Shown here: piece after piece, positions 22,645 to 35,255 of the stretch
Layout of the letters: the number at the start of each line of letters is the position of its first letter
How positions within the stretch are numbered: position 1 is the first letter of the stretch
Assembly: GCA_014773175.1 (NCBI GenBank)
Contig: VXCM01000257.1
Coordinates: 291,358 to 355,357 of the forward strand
Direction: 5' to 3'
Length of the DNA: 64,000 nucleotides
Origin: Lucifuga dentata
Lineage: Eukaryota > Chordata > Actinopteri > Ophidiiformes > Bythitidae
Program-made: the position numbers and the translations under genes
Notes under the pieces: generated by a model
What the model was told of the DNA's origin: nothing
What the model saw: the letters and a program-made list of their open reading frames with translations, nothing else
Database searches by the model: none

Positions 22645-24011
22645 CCAAGAAGCCAAAGCTGCGCAGTTATCATTTTAATTTATTTTATATTACTGAAGGA
22701 TTCTGTTGGCTGATGACAAAGTGGACAAAGTGAAACAACTTGTTATAGATGTCACTGTACTGATGCTTTTCAATTGAGACGGATCAGACACAAATGGTAA
22801 GACAAAGTGATTAAGATGGACAGATGTGAAATAGATTGTTATGTTAAAGAGGTTTGTCTTAATGGGATACTGTATTGATGGTATTATGTTCAAGATCTAA
22901 ACTACCCTTTGAAAGAAGTTTCCAAGTGTTTGGGGGTATATTCCAGAAGAGCAGCAAACACAAAGGAAGAGCAATGACACAGAGAGGTTATCTTCCTCCA
23001 GCAGCCCACTGTTAGGCAAAGAAGAGAGATGCCCACTGCAGTGCAGCACAGCACCAAAAACTGCCAGGCATTCCTCCAGGACAACAGCGAAGAGGCACAT
23101 TCAAGGTCACTGAGGTCTCTTGGCAAAGGTGAGGAGAGACATCTTCAGGTGGATTTTGTCAGAGAAACAGCAGCACCCCAGGGAGGGATGTCTGATGCCA
23201 TGTCAGTGACATTAGCTGCAGTGAAGCAGAGCAGCTTCACTCTTCACACATATACACTTTGAAATCCATTCTCTCCCCTCAGGAAGTTTAGCTTGTTAAC
23301 ATGTGTTGGTGCTGTACTTTATTAGGCATGCTATGCTCATTCTGCTGGGTTTTTATACCATAACCTTAGCCGAGAACTTCACAGACAGTAAAATATAAAA
23401 GGGAAAGACAAATGCATGACAGGAAGGAAGAAATTGGAGCTACTTCCCAGGTTAGATGAGGAACGTGCACATATTTAGCTTGTTTGGTTTAAACAAGACT
23501 GGTCTCAACATTAAAAGACTCGTTAAAAGCTCAGTTTTGATTTTGACTTGAGGTATTTGTGTACAAGTAGAACTATGAAATATGGACTGCATTAATTCAA
23601 AAAGGAACGCCATATTTGTCTATTGTAGCATAAATATATATTATGCATAACAGTAATATATGCATATTAATTAAGATAAAGCAATGGTATGCAAAGTTGC
23701 AATATTAAGATCATAATTTCAATAAAGAAATATTAATCTTATTTAAACTGGACACCATTCACGTTATGTGGAAAATTAAGTCGTTTAAACTTAATATTTT
23801 GATTATTTAATTAATATTCAGTCTCAGATCTTAACTTAATATTCGGGCTCAAACCTGAAAAGTAATGGTTTTTGACTCATCCAGTGATTTCTTCTCCGAA
23901 CTGAAACAGGCAAACAAAGTACTATTGCACAGGTTAACATTTATTTACAGATGAGAAATATAAAAATATACAAATGAGGTAGATATTATGTGAGAAATGA
24001 AAACCAGGTTT
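22642..24011. other. Intergenic DNA without recognisable gene
   Basis: Slightly GC-richer at 22950-23230, where short frames exist on both strands without known motifs. 23570-23860 is very AT-rich. Confidence 0.55.
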
Positions 24012-24972
24012 GACAACGGAAAACTGGTGGATTTTCAAAATAAAATCCTAACCTATTCTAACGTTGACTGAGTCTAGCTTTATTTTACGGAGTTAGTACG
24101 GCAATTATGAAAATAGAAAACGGTTGGTAAGAAAGATATGGAAATGGGAAAATAACGTAGTTAGGCTGCATCACTTTAACATCAGCAAAGACAAGATCTT
24201 ACGTTGGGCTTAGTCACTCCAATGATGTGGGAAAGTCGGATCGCCAGTCTTGACTCAGGCGCTCAACAGCTTGGTCACGTCGTATGAAGGAAGCGTGGTG
24301 CAGGCAGTCCTCAGGATTCAGGATGTTCGGACTCGCGGCCGTCGTCACGGATCCGAACAAATGGGTCTTCCTTTGGAACCAGATCAGCACACTTCTTGAC
24401 GAACAGCTGGAGCTGGGAGCTGGACTTCAGGTCGAACCGGATTGCAGTGCTGGAGTTTACCCAACGTGGTCAGCGGAGCCGATGGCACGTAGCAGAGCAG
24501 CTAACTTAGAGAACTAACCGTAGCTAGAACTGAATAGCTTGAATGAAACCACGTGGAGGTCGTGATAACATCTATCGCTGATTCAGGCAAAATCTTCTTA
24601 GAACAGCTAATAAAATTACTTGAGATTACTTTAAAATAAAGAACCGCTAGCCGTTGTTTTAGCAACGCGGTGAAGAAAGGAGACAAGAAGAGAAGAGAAG
24701 CCGCCACGCGGTGTAGAGAGGGCAGCAACAAAAGGAAAAAGGAAAGAAAGCCAAGAGAGATAACAACAAAAAGCCTCAAACAATGGGCTGCGTGGAGTTT
24801 TAAAGAGAAAAGCCCTTCGCGCGTTGTGAAGAACACGCCCATGCTTTGTTCTCATAGGAGCTTTTCCCGATGATGTCATGAAGGCAGGCAGCAGCCTGGA
24901 GCAGCTTAATTTCTGTGATATTACAGAAACATAACCTATACTTATACTAAGTCCACTCATTTCCCATTGTCA
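24012..24972 (-). mobile_element. LTR-like repeat (possible solo LTR), minus strand
   Basis: The ends are short inverted repeats, TGACAACGGAAAACTGG on the left and, inverted from the right, TGACAATGGGAAATGAG, giving a TG...CA unit of about 961 bp. On the minus strand it has a TTTAAA box near 24797 and an AATAAAGC signal near 24085, about 70 bases before the end: the order expected in an LTR. It is CpG-containing, unlike its surroundings. A minus-strand frame of 113 codons (24842-24501) is hydrophobic but matches nothing I know. No target duplication or primer-binding site was found, so class and identity are uncertain. Confidence 0.4.
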
Positions 24973-25406
24973 AAGCATGATACATAGAAATTTCACGTAG
25001 TAAATTCACAGTATGACATGCTAGCACAAATAAAACCATGTTACACAAATAAATCATCTCTTTTGTTGTCTAATAGGAATTTATCACAAAATCTAAACAT
25101 CTAAAACACTATTATGAAATTTGATGATCTTTGATTAACTAAATCTATTTCTGCATCAATGCAAGTATTCTAAACATTACAAAGATAAAACAAAAGCTTA
25201 GATTGTTGTAGATTGTCAAAATAGATTTTGTGTGAACTTAAAGGATCATAAAATAACAATGTGATGTTCTGTGATTTAAGAAGTATGTTGGAGAAATGTA
25301 ACACATAAAACTAAATCCTTTAACTAAATAAACACAAATACAAGTACAACAAAAGCATGTAGTATTGAAAATGAATTTCAATATCTGAACATAGTTTTAA
25401 GGTACT

Positions 25407-25445
<39 letters not shown>

Positions 25446-28431
25446 CTCATTTATTTAATGACTCTAAATAAATTCAGACATCTTCTTGTTTCCTGAATAG
25501 ATTCTGAATTAAGAGTCTTATTTGGTGTAGTGAGATCAGTTCTTTAACTCTGTGAAGTCCTTGGCTTGTAGACAATCTGGAGCCATTGAAGTGACCATTT
25601 GGGGAAGGGAGCTTGTGAGACACTCAAATGCAGATAAGAGTGACTGTATGTTCTTTTCTTTCATTGCAGAGAAGCTTTAAAGATCAAAGTGTTACCAAGT
25701 CTCTCTAAGGTGATAACCTCTGGTTACCATGGTGTTTGGGAGGTCAGAGAAATTTAGAAGTTCTGTTTCGTTGTCTTTACAGTATCTGCTCTGCAAGTTT
25801 TACAACTAAACGAGGGGACGAGAACAGCAGGGGATCTTGAGGAGTGAAGGGGGACAGTTAGGTGTCTGTAAAGGGGGAAGGTGATGTATGCGTGGCTTCA
25901 GCAGGCCTCCACGCAGATGCAGTCTGAAAACTGATTATTTCATCCCAGAAAAACATAATCATATATTTATCAAACTGCAGTTGTTCCAGTAATGCTACAC
26001 TATTAACGTTCATCTCAGTCATCCAGGTGGTCAGACGTAAAGAAAGTTGAAGTTGAGTCACGGGGAGTGGGATGAGACAATGGAAATTCCTTCCATGACC
26101 TAGGCCAAAAATGTGCCAGTCCTTTCCTGGGATTTGATGTCAGTCTCCCCTCCTTGCATCTATGGGGGGGGGAGGAGAAAGGACACACACACACACAGGT
26201 GTAATGAAGGGGGCAGCAGGTGGTTTGAGGAACGTCACCACATTGATGTTAGGGCAGAATTGTAAATGCCGGTCAAATCTCAATCATCCTCTGTTCAGGG
26301 AGGGTTTCTCCACTTTGACATTCATGGTTTCTTTAACAGCCCTCTCACATTTCCCTGATCTGTCTGTACATTACATGTTACGCTAATTATGTTTTTTTTA
26401 GCAGCCCGTTTGTTAATAATCACAGATGTGCTGCTCAGACTAGACAAAGGCCTTTAGTGCAGTGAGATGCAGCATGATTTATTTTCAGTTCAAAGATTAA
26501 ACTTTATTTTGATTAATTTCTTATGGTCCATGCAGTACTAATGATGCAGTAGGGTCACCAATATGTTTATGACTTAACGTACTGTATAATTCTTGGTTCA
26601 TCATAACATGGCAATGTAAATATAAATTCTAAATAAAGTAGAACAAAAATGCAAAAAACTATGAGAACTGAGTCACAGGCAAGAGCAAACCTTTAGTCAT
26701 TACTGCTTGTGACCATGATAAAATCCATAGATCATCTTCCATGTAGTCTGTAACTGTAACTGCCCACAGCAGTGGGCTCACTGTGGCCTCAGAGTAGGAA
26801 GAAATAGATTAGCCTTATCAAGGTTTTCTCAAAAGGAAAATGCTGCTGTGAAAGCTAATTATAATCCATATCTGCAGAGAACACCTACAAAAGTCACTGA
26901 TCTCTTATATGTTATTATCTCTGCACTTTGCTGGCAACTATGTGTGCAAAATTACTTTCTTGCAGTTTTTAGCATGTGTGTGTGTGTTGCTACCTGTAAA
27001 TCCTACAATAGGTGTGTGATGCAGGGAAATCTTTGTGCATTCAGTGATCTCAGTCAAAACTGACAGTGATCACTGATCAAATCAGAGAGAGAAGACTGGA
27101 AGGAAGGATGGAAGGAAGAGGGAAGGACAGTATGAGGGGATAAACCAAAGCTCATCTACACAAATTTGAAGACAGAAAATTATGAGAACATGAATTGGTA
27201 AAAATGCAATGTTATCAAATGAATGTCCACAATAAAAATGATGTTGGGGCAGTAAAGAATGATTGAAATAGAAAATAAGTACAAAAAAAAAAAAAAAAAA
27301 AAGGTTTGTCACTTGTTCCTTCAAACATGACTTTGACAGGTTTTACTGACAAAATGCTTGTTCTCCCTCTATCAGTCTCATATGTTCTTTCACTTTATTT
27401 TGTCAGGTGAAAGTAATTTATTATTTACTGTATATGTATGCATATAAATATAACATTACATATTTGAAATGTTTGCTTTTTGAACTGTAAAAAGCAACAA
27501 CTGTCAGTTATCCATTGACAATTGTACATATAAAATACTCACATATTTGAATAACTAAATTTCCTCAAGGAAGCTGATGGCAGAAGGGAAACTGGAACTT
27601 TTGTGTAGCTTTTCTTTGTCTTTTTTTTTTTTTTTNTTTTTTTTTTTTTTCTTTTCTTGTATTTTTCAGAACAAACAGCCAGAGATGAGAAAGTCCATTT
27701 CTGGATGGAGGTGATGTTTAGAGACTGTTAACAGAGCCCCTCCTCCAACCTTCTTTCTCTCCTCTCTTTTAATTTTATTCATCTTTCACTCTTCTTCTGA
27801 CTCTCTCAGAACTTCTGTTTCTCTTGCTCCCACAATGCTAAATTTTTCTAAATGAAAACTTCCTTGCTCATCTCTCTCTCTCCACTTCCTCTGCTACAGT
27901 TTTAAAATGAAGTGCATCTCTGTTTCATTCCCTCATGCATCCACTTTTTCATTTTCTGACTCTCTATTACCTTTACTCCACCCTCTCTCTCCCCTTTCCT
28001 CTTAACTCTCTGTGGACTTTGCAATGTGGCTTAAGATGGGTCTCGACCCAAATTGTTTTGGACGGGAAGGACATGCTGTCTGGATCAAAGTTCTTTTATT
28101 GGGCAATGAGTCAGAAAGCTGTGGCTGAAAACAGCAAACACACTGAGAACCACACAGATAGAAGGAAAGAAAACAGAGACAGCCTGTTAACCATCTCTCT
28201 GTCTTTCAGCATGACAGAAAGATCAGGGAAGCTTATAGACATCCAACACCAAAGCCTTTCCAAGGGCAGGAAGAGGTTATATGGCCTGTATACATATAGG
28301 AGAACTGGATTTCATGTGAAACCTAACAAATCATGCTGCTGCTGTCAGAAGAAAACTTCTCTGAGCAGTCAAAGTTTCATTCATGTTCTGATTTTTTTCA
28401 GTTAGCACACAACCGGGATTCATTGATTCAG

Positions 28432-28432
<1 letters not shown>
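24973..28432. other. Intergenic DNA without recognisable gene
   Basis: Holds a (GA)n at 25407-25438, an A run at 27285-27302, and a poly(T) with one N at 27621-27650. The 156-codon plus frame at 27935-28405 begins in a CT-rich stretch and shows no domain. Confidence 0.55.
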
Positions 28433-28465
<33 letters not shown>

Positions 28466-28501
28466 GGAAAATAATGGATAAAAACCTCCTGATTCAATTT
28501 T

Positions 28502-29033
28502 GAAGGAGCATAATGGTGATTTTGCACCTGTATATGCTTTACACTGCTGCCAACCATTTTCCAAAACATACTACCGGAACATTTCAGATTTGTTTTTCCT
28601 TCCTTCCAAGCAGTCATTAGTTTAAGTTCTTTCCAGTACACTATTAAAATCACCCTGTCAAAACTTGAACGTGCTTGAGATTGGTAATCCGTCACAACAA
28701 ACCAAATATCGTTCTTATTTTTCATCGAAGTTATTTAATTTATCCAGTCCAACACGGAGCTGCATGGAAGAAAATGAGTCCCATGGAGAAGATGGCTTTT
28801 ACCGAGAAATTAAAAATGACCATACCTTGTACATCTGGAGATGTGTGTTAGCAAGCAAAAGACTGAATTTTAAGGTGGGTGTATCACCTGAATATCTGAA
28901 AGATTTGGGGACTTGGCAAAATAACACAAACACTAAAGTGTGGTTTTATGTTTTAGAAAATAGTAATGTAACATGTATCCGGGTAGTATTTATTTTATTT
29001 ATAACATGCAAAATTACTGGTATGTTCCTTTAT
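28502..29033 (+). mobile_element. TTAA MITE family, copy C
   Basis: The left end AAGGAGCATAATGGTGATTT and right end CATGCAAAATTACTGGTATG with TTCCTTTA are degenerate inverted repeats of the family. The interior shares CATTTTCCAAAACATACTAC and TTTTAAGGTGGGTGTATCAC with copies D, E and F. A poly(T) run lies just outside at 28433-28459. A 149-codon plus frame starting at 28665 overlaps it and is not conserved in other copies. Confidence 0.65.
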
Positions 29034-29333
29034 GATGAAGAAGAAGCACGATGTGAAGAAGCAGAGAGAATTCACACAGGATCTGTTATGCAGTATGAAT
29101 CCCCTGTGCGATAGTCACATTTAAATGCATAGATAAATATGGCTCTGATTTGCATCTTCAATATTCTGTGATCACACATTGAAAAATAACTTTGCACACA
29201 CATACAAACACACACGGTGTGAAATCAAATCTCCAACTTCTCTTGCCACAGCAGCCACCTGTGAAGACACCTTCCTCCTTGCCCTCATCCCTTGCTAGAG
29301 AAAACAAACGAATCACTGGTGAAAGAAGATGAG

Positions 29334-29458
29334 AGGAAAAAGAAAAAAAAAAAGGAAAACAAATGAAACACAGGCAGGAATATCATGTTTGGCAANAGGA
29401 AAAAGAAAAAAAAAAAGGAAAACAAATGAAACACAGGCAGGAATATCATGTTTGGCAA
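29334..29458. repeat. 62-bp duplication across a one-N join
   Basis: 29334-29395 and 29397-29458 are identical with one N between; an unmerged contig overlap. Confidence 0.88.
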
Positions 29459-30892
29459 CTTATCAGCATCTAATAACTTCAAAACAACTCAAGGGTGGAA
29501 AAAGATATGAGCTATTATTGGAGAAGAGATTAAAGCATTTTTTATTGCAACACTGATGATAGGATAAACAGGTGAGACTGTCCAACTAAATAACAGCTAT
29601 ACTTCATGCTAGGTCTTAAGTACCAAATTATTGCCCCTTTAATGCTAATGCAAAGCAGGTTATCACTAAATCTATAAACCAATATACATATAATTATTCA
29701 TGGAACATACAGTGACCACAGCTCCAGTAAAAGGTGGTTTTATTACTATTTCAGAGTAAATTACCACAGAATAAATACACTGATCAAACTGCAATGAAAG
29801 AGCTTATAACCAAGGATAACTGCAATATCTACAGTTCAAAGAAGAGCCATATTACAGCATCGCTCTAGGAGGTGGAAGGCTGGAGGATCGAGAGGTGATT
29901 TTATAACTGGAAGGTCACAAGTTACAATCATCATATAATGATTTTTGAAAGGAGCTATTACAAACTACAGTGAAGGTGTAACTGAAATGAAAGAATACTT
30001 CAGAATATAAAGATGTTGGCTCTGGCCTTATAAGAGCAGGTACTCAAGAGAAGGTAGCACAAAGGACAAAGAAATCACCCTTTTGATATGGAGACTGATG
30101 GTTTAAAAGTTCTAAAAGTAAAGAACATTTTGTTCAAATTCACTTATTTGTGAAACTTGATGGTGAATAATTGTATCTAATTGATAAATATTGATAAATG
30201 TTGTTTATCAGCCTTAGTTTTATGCAAAGTCATTTACATAATACATATTTATGAAAAGTTATTATGGGACTGTTGGGGTAGATTGTATTACAATGAATAT
30301 GTAAGTCTATTTTTCTGCTCATTGAGTGCACGTTAGTTACTTATCACAATGGGTATTAAACATTTGGGCAGAGAAGTAAATGTTCTGAAATTATTTATAC
30401 TTACGTATCAATGGCAGACAGTTTATACACAGTAACTTGGCAGTATATTTTGACCTTTTTATTTCAATGTCATGCAAGCAAGATACTTTATTCGGCTGTT
30501 GGATGATCGTTTACATTCACAAAGCTTGCTTCCACAGGTGCTGCCATCTTGAGTGACGCCATACTCGTGAAATCAGGGTACATAAATTTAGTCTGAGTTT
30601 CCCAGTCAGAGCTCTGACTTCAAGTGCCATTCCAACACATTTTTTCAAGTAGGATATCAGAAAATTCCGAGTTCTGAGGTAACTGGAATGCAACATAAGT
30701 GCCAGTCATGCTTATTTATGTTGTTGTTTTTGTTGTTGTTTGTGTTGTTTGGCCACCATGCCATCCGTGGGCTTTACTGTGTGTGTGTTTTGCCTTCCTA
30801 CTAAACCCACGTCAGACATGATGTTCTGTTATTATTGTGTTTTGACTAAATGTTTGTGTCTGACTATGAGATTCATAATTTCAGAGATTACA
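29459..30892. other. Intergenic DNA without recognisable gene
   Basis: AT-rich; 30540-30700 resembles other fish repeats (CGAGTTCTGAGGTAACTGGA) but its limits could not be set. Confidence 0.5.
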
Positions 30893-31192
30893 CAATCATC
30901 TTTGTTTGTTTGTTACTCAGCAGGATGAGTCAAAAAGTTACAGGCGGATTTGGCTAAAATTTAGAGGACAGAAAGACAATCTTGAGAGGAAGAAGTGATT
31001 ACATTTTGGAGGTGTATTCTGGATCCAGGATCCAGAACAATTTTTTAGCCTGTTAAATCTAGCTAAGGGGCAAATCAATGCTAAGTAAATTTAATTTAGT
31101 ATGGTGGCTCATTTTTTTAATCGCAAGTTTTTTTTTAATTGAGGATTTTGTTGGCCTTGGTGGAGGTATGTGCTCTGGGAGTGACTTCTTGT
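30893..31192 (+). repeat. Dispersed repeat family X, copy 2 (most complete)
   Basis: TTTGTTTGTTTGTTACTCAG, CAGGATGAGTC, GTTACAGGCGGATTTGGCTA, GTGATTACATTTTGGAGGTG, GGATCCAGGATCCAGAACA, ATGGTGGCTCATTTTTTTAA and TTGGCCTTGGTGGAGGTATG follow in the family order. It ends in the characteristic GGAGGTATGTGCTCTGGGAG. Confidence 0.65.
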
Positions 31193-31644
31193 TGAGATTT
31201 ATATCAGGTGTTTGGTAGCTTTAGATTTGTTCATTTTCTAACAACAAGGTGTTTAAGGTTTGTAATATGACTTGCCTTAAATAAACATGAAAAAGTGTGT
31301 GTCAGTCTTCCTTTGAGAGGCCTGTGTGCTGTGATCAGAGCTTGTTAACCTGTCAAGATGTATGAAGAGTAAATTTGTCGACCCTGCAGCTCTGCAGATC
31401 TGCAGACCCATTCTACCTTTGCTCTGTTCTTTACGCAGCATCTTTTTTTTTCATTCCATCCCTGCTGGCCCCCAGTTTGCTCTTTCCAATGCATCAGTAT
31501 CTCCGTGAAGTGTGTGTGTGTGTATGTGTGTAAGAGAATAACACACATTTCATCAGCATTGTCCCCGTGATGAAGGTTAAAGAACTAGATGACAGGAGAG
31601 GAGAAACTACATATTGTAGTTCAATAGAAAACGATTGAATAGCG

Positions 31645-31690
<46 letters not shown>

Positions 31691-32285
31691 CATTGCCACA
31701 AAACATGAAAAACATTATTAAACACAAAAAAATCTAATTGCATATTTAAAAAAAAAAAAAAAAGAAAATACCATTATTACTTACCCTTGAACTTACTTTT
31801 GAGAAGAATACGTATGTTGGGATGTCATAATAATTAATTTTGCAGACTAGGATAGCTGTAATTTTAATGGTTATTTTGCAGCCTTTGGAGTTCTGATCAT
31901 TCTCCACTATATTACAGAATACTGTAATGTGCTGTAATTTAATACTGTGTACTGTAAGAAACTGTTGTGATATTCTGTATTATTGCTGTTGCACAGTGAT
32001 TGTTGTACACTTTCCGCTGTTAGCAATGTGTAGCATATGTAAGTAATTTATAGGAATATAGGAATATATTGCACGTCACAATATGTCCGCCAAAGTTTCC
32101 TGTGCTCTTGACCAGTCTGAGGAAGGAAAACAGAGAAAATATGAAACATGGTAAGCAAACAGAAAGAAAGATAGCTGGAGTGAAGGATGATGGGTATGAA
32201 AGTGTTGACAGCACATAAATGGGTGAGAATGGATCAAGATAAGTTAGTGTGAAAGAAAAGATGGGGAGGTTTGACTGACTAACAC

Positions 32286-32338
<53 letters not shown>

Positions 32339-33250
32339 TTGGCAGCAAGTATTTGGCAGAAATAATCTACACTATATTTGACAGAATCAACTCTGCTTCC
32401 AGAGACTGCATCCCTGTGCATTATGAAAAGTAGATTTGTGTGTGTGTGTGTTTGTGAGTGAGAGAGAGAGCTTTGCAGATGATGTTGTTCATTTTCACCT
32501 TGTTGAATCAAATATGATTGTAAGGAATCATATAATGGAAAGCAAAATTACAGAGATGGACATTAAAAATGAAAAGAGAATCAGATTAACATACAGCCAT
32601 GTGAGAGATACAGAGAGAGATGGAGAGAAAATATTCTTCGGTGAAAAATCTTGCTTGGCATAAACAAAACAGGACAAAGAAAAAGCAGAAATTCAAACAG
32701 AGGAAAGTAAAGTCATGGTGTTGAAACGGTCCCAAAAATTTCTCTTCACACACATTTAGCCGCTTCGCTCTGCAAACTACATAATTACAGTTTGTGCTGA
32801 ACAAAGATGGAGAAGAATTAATTAGGTTGCAGGGAAGTTGGTAGACTTCTCCATTACAGCATCCATTTCTGTTCCCTCCATCATTCAGCCACAAACTAAT
32901 GGAGGAGAGAATAAGATAAAGAGAGAGCCGTCATTAATTAGCAGACACTTTCCTTTTGTATTAAGTTTAGGCTGAAGTTCAGGATCCATATTAATGCTTT
33001 CTAATCAGAGAGTGATTAGAAAGGACCCATGAGGTGTGTGTGTGTATGTGTGGGAAGTTTAATTTTTGTCTTAAAATGCAGACCACCCTATTAAAATAAT
33101 ATCCATATTCATGAGCCCGTGATATAAAAATAATAAAGATGAAATTATATGAATCCAGATAAAATACGATAAATTGTTTATGATCCTCAAGGGGAAACTG
33201 AGCTCATTGTCTCTGCATCACTCAACAGAGAGAGCAGCATTAATAAGGTG

Positions 33251-33298
<48 letters not shown>

Positions 33299-33937
33299 GT
33301 CTCTCTGTCTCTTGCACAACATGATCATACAGTCAGTTATGTATCTACCAAACAAGATAATCCTTCTATAACAATATGTAGATAGTAATGTAAAAGATAT
33401 ATGTGTGTGTGTTTTGATTGCAAATACCAGATTCAGGGTTTTGTGATGTGTCCTTTCTTTTGTAATCAATGCAGGAATGACTTCCCATTCTCTCCTCCCA
33501 CACAAGTCAGATGTCAAGCATACACAATTCAAATTGTGTTATGATACACACTCGCACACATGCACACACATGCAGACAATGATGTCTTGTATTCTCTGGG
33601 CGAGAGGAAGAGATAACTACAACAATCCATTCTTTCTTTGGTGCTTTCTTTTAGATTGCATTTCTCTTGCAGAATCTTTCCATCTGCTGAAATCCTATTT
33701 TCATGACAAACAAGGTGCACACACACGCACATACACACACACACACACTCCATCACGCTCGCTGCCAGAGAGAAAAAACAGGGAAGGAAGGCGGGGAGGA
33801 CAANCACACACACACTCCATCACGCTCGCTGCCAGAGAGAAAAAACAGGGAAGGAAGGCGGGGAGGACAAAATATGAGGGGCAGTAGGTGACAAAAGTGA
33901 TAAGGAATTATTTGGATCACAGGGAACTTGAGGGATT

Positions 33938-33975
<38 letters not shown>

Positions 33976-34127
33976 TGCATTAGTGTAAAGCTGTTACATC
34001 AGACTAGCACGTACACATGATTTATATTCAGTGTCAACTTTCAGTACAAAACAGAAAGTTCTGTATTCTTCATACAGTACAGTGAAAATCAAGTGTGTGA
34101 AGACCAACTGTGGATGAATATGTAACC
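31193..34127. other. Intergenic DNA rich in microsatellites
   Basis: (TC)n at 31647-31687, (CA)n at 32288-32334, (CT)n at 33250-33291, (GT)n at 33940-33974. No gene recognised. Confidence 0.6.
33738..33870. repeat. 66-bp duplication across a one-N join
   Basis: 33738-33803 and 33805-33870 are identical (CA-rich start, then CTCGCTGCCAGAGAGAAAAA) with one N between; an unmerged contig overlap. Confidence 0.88.
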
Positions 34128-34472
34128 TTAAAGGACCATACCAGTGGTTTTGCATGATTGAGCCCATTAAATACTACCTGCATACATGTTAAGATGCTGC
34201 CAACTATTTTCCAAAAACATGTGTTTCTCCACCAAATACAGTTTCTTCTGGGCATATAGTTCTAGGAGAAAATTGCTTTTTACAGATAAATTAAAATGGC
34301 TGCACCTTCTACATTGTGCAGAGGTGTTAGTAGGCAAAACATTACATTTTAAGGTGGGTGTGTCACCTAAATGATTTTGGAAAATCCTTTTGGACAAAGA
34401 GCAGTAACATAACATGTATGGGGATAGTATTTATTAGGCTCAAACATGCAAAACCACCAATATGGTCCTTTA
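34128..34472 (+). mobile_element. TTAA MITE family, copy D (best-preserved borders)
   Basis: TTAA at both borders (34128-34131 and 34469-34472). The left terminus AAGGACCATACCAGTGGTTT and right terminus CAAAACCACCAATATGGTCC are inverted repeats, continuing inward as TGCATGATTGAGCCC/GGGCTCAAACATGCA-like arms. At 345 bp it is about 200 bp shorter than copies A, C and E, an internal deletion. The interior shares TTTTAAGGTGGGTGTGTCAC with copy C. Confidence 0.78.
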
Positions 34473-35013
34473 AGGAAAGGAAGGCTAAGAGGCTTTTTTG
34501 ACTCCAAATATTTTACTATCAGTACTGCAAATTTGCAAATGACACCCAGCTTCAGCTATCTGAGAAGGTAATTTAATAGTACTTCTCTCAGATGTGTAAC
34601 TGCTCAGAAATTCTGAAGGGGAATAAATCAATTACAAAGTCCTTCAAAGAGAAATAATGAAATTTAAATGGATATTGTAAATTCTGCCTGTTAAGTGGCT
34701 TGGGACAAACGTGGCAAGTATGAGATTGTGCACATGCAGACATACACACACATACACATGCACAGACACACAAATTATTTTGATTTTCCAACCCTTTCAT
34801 TTCCTAATTGTAATCTGAATCCATCATTTCCTCCCGATCATCTCTTTGATAGTGCTGCTAATGTTGCTTAATAAAATGTGTTGACAAAGAAACGGGGCGC
34901 CGTCCTGTTCTCCGCAACTTAAATGAGGTGTCTGCAAAGAGAGAACGTCCAGCAGATAGATGACCACCTCCATTTACTGTCAGCACTCTGAGAGCCCCTG
35001 AGAGTCTCCTCAG

Positions 35014-35044
<31 letters not shown>

Positions 35045-35219
35045 NGAGAGAGAGAGAGAGAGAGAGAGGAGAAGGAAGGCTGGCAAAAGAAAAGAGAGAC
35101 AGAGAGAGAGAGACAAGTGGACAAGATAGATAGAGGGCCTAATGAGAGGCAGAGTCAGAATGAAATATGAGGGAAAAAAGTGAGATAAGAAGCAAGAGAA
35201 GAGAATGAGAATGAGGCAT

Positions 35220-35255
<36 letters not shown>

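Noticed and set aside
22897..23262. Possible exon with CTTGGCAAAG|GTGAGG donor near 23127
   Set aside because: No convincing acceptor or protein similarity; overlapping frames on both strands indicate chance.
24501..24842. 113-codon hydrophobic minus-strand frame in the LTR-like repeat
   Set aside because: No match to any known protein class; hydrophobicity follows from CT-rich sequence. Kept only as a note on the repeat.
27935..28405. 156-codon plus-strand frame
   Set aside because: It starts in a CT-rich low-complexity stretch, shows no domain, and ends at a poly(T)-flanked MITE.
28665..29114. 149-codon plus-strand frame
   Set aside because: Lies mostly inside MITE copy C; the reading frame is broken in the other copies, so it is not a conserved protein.
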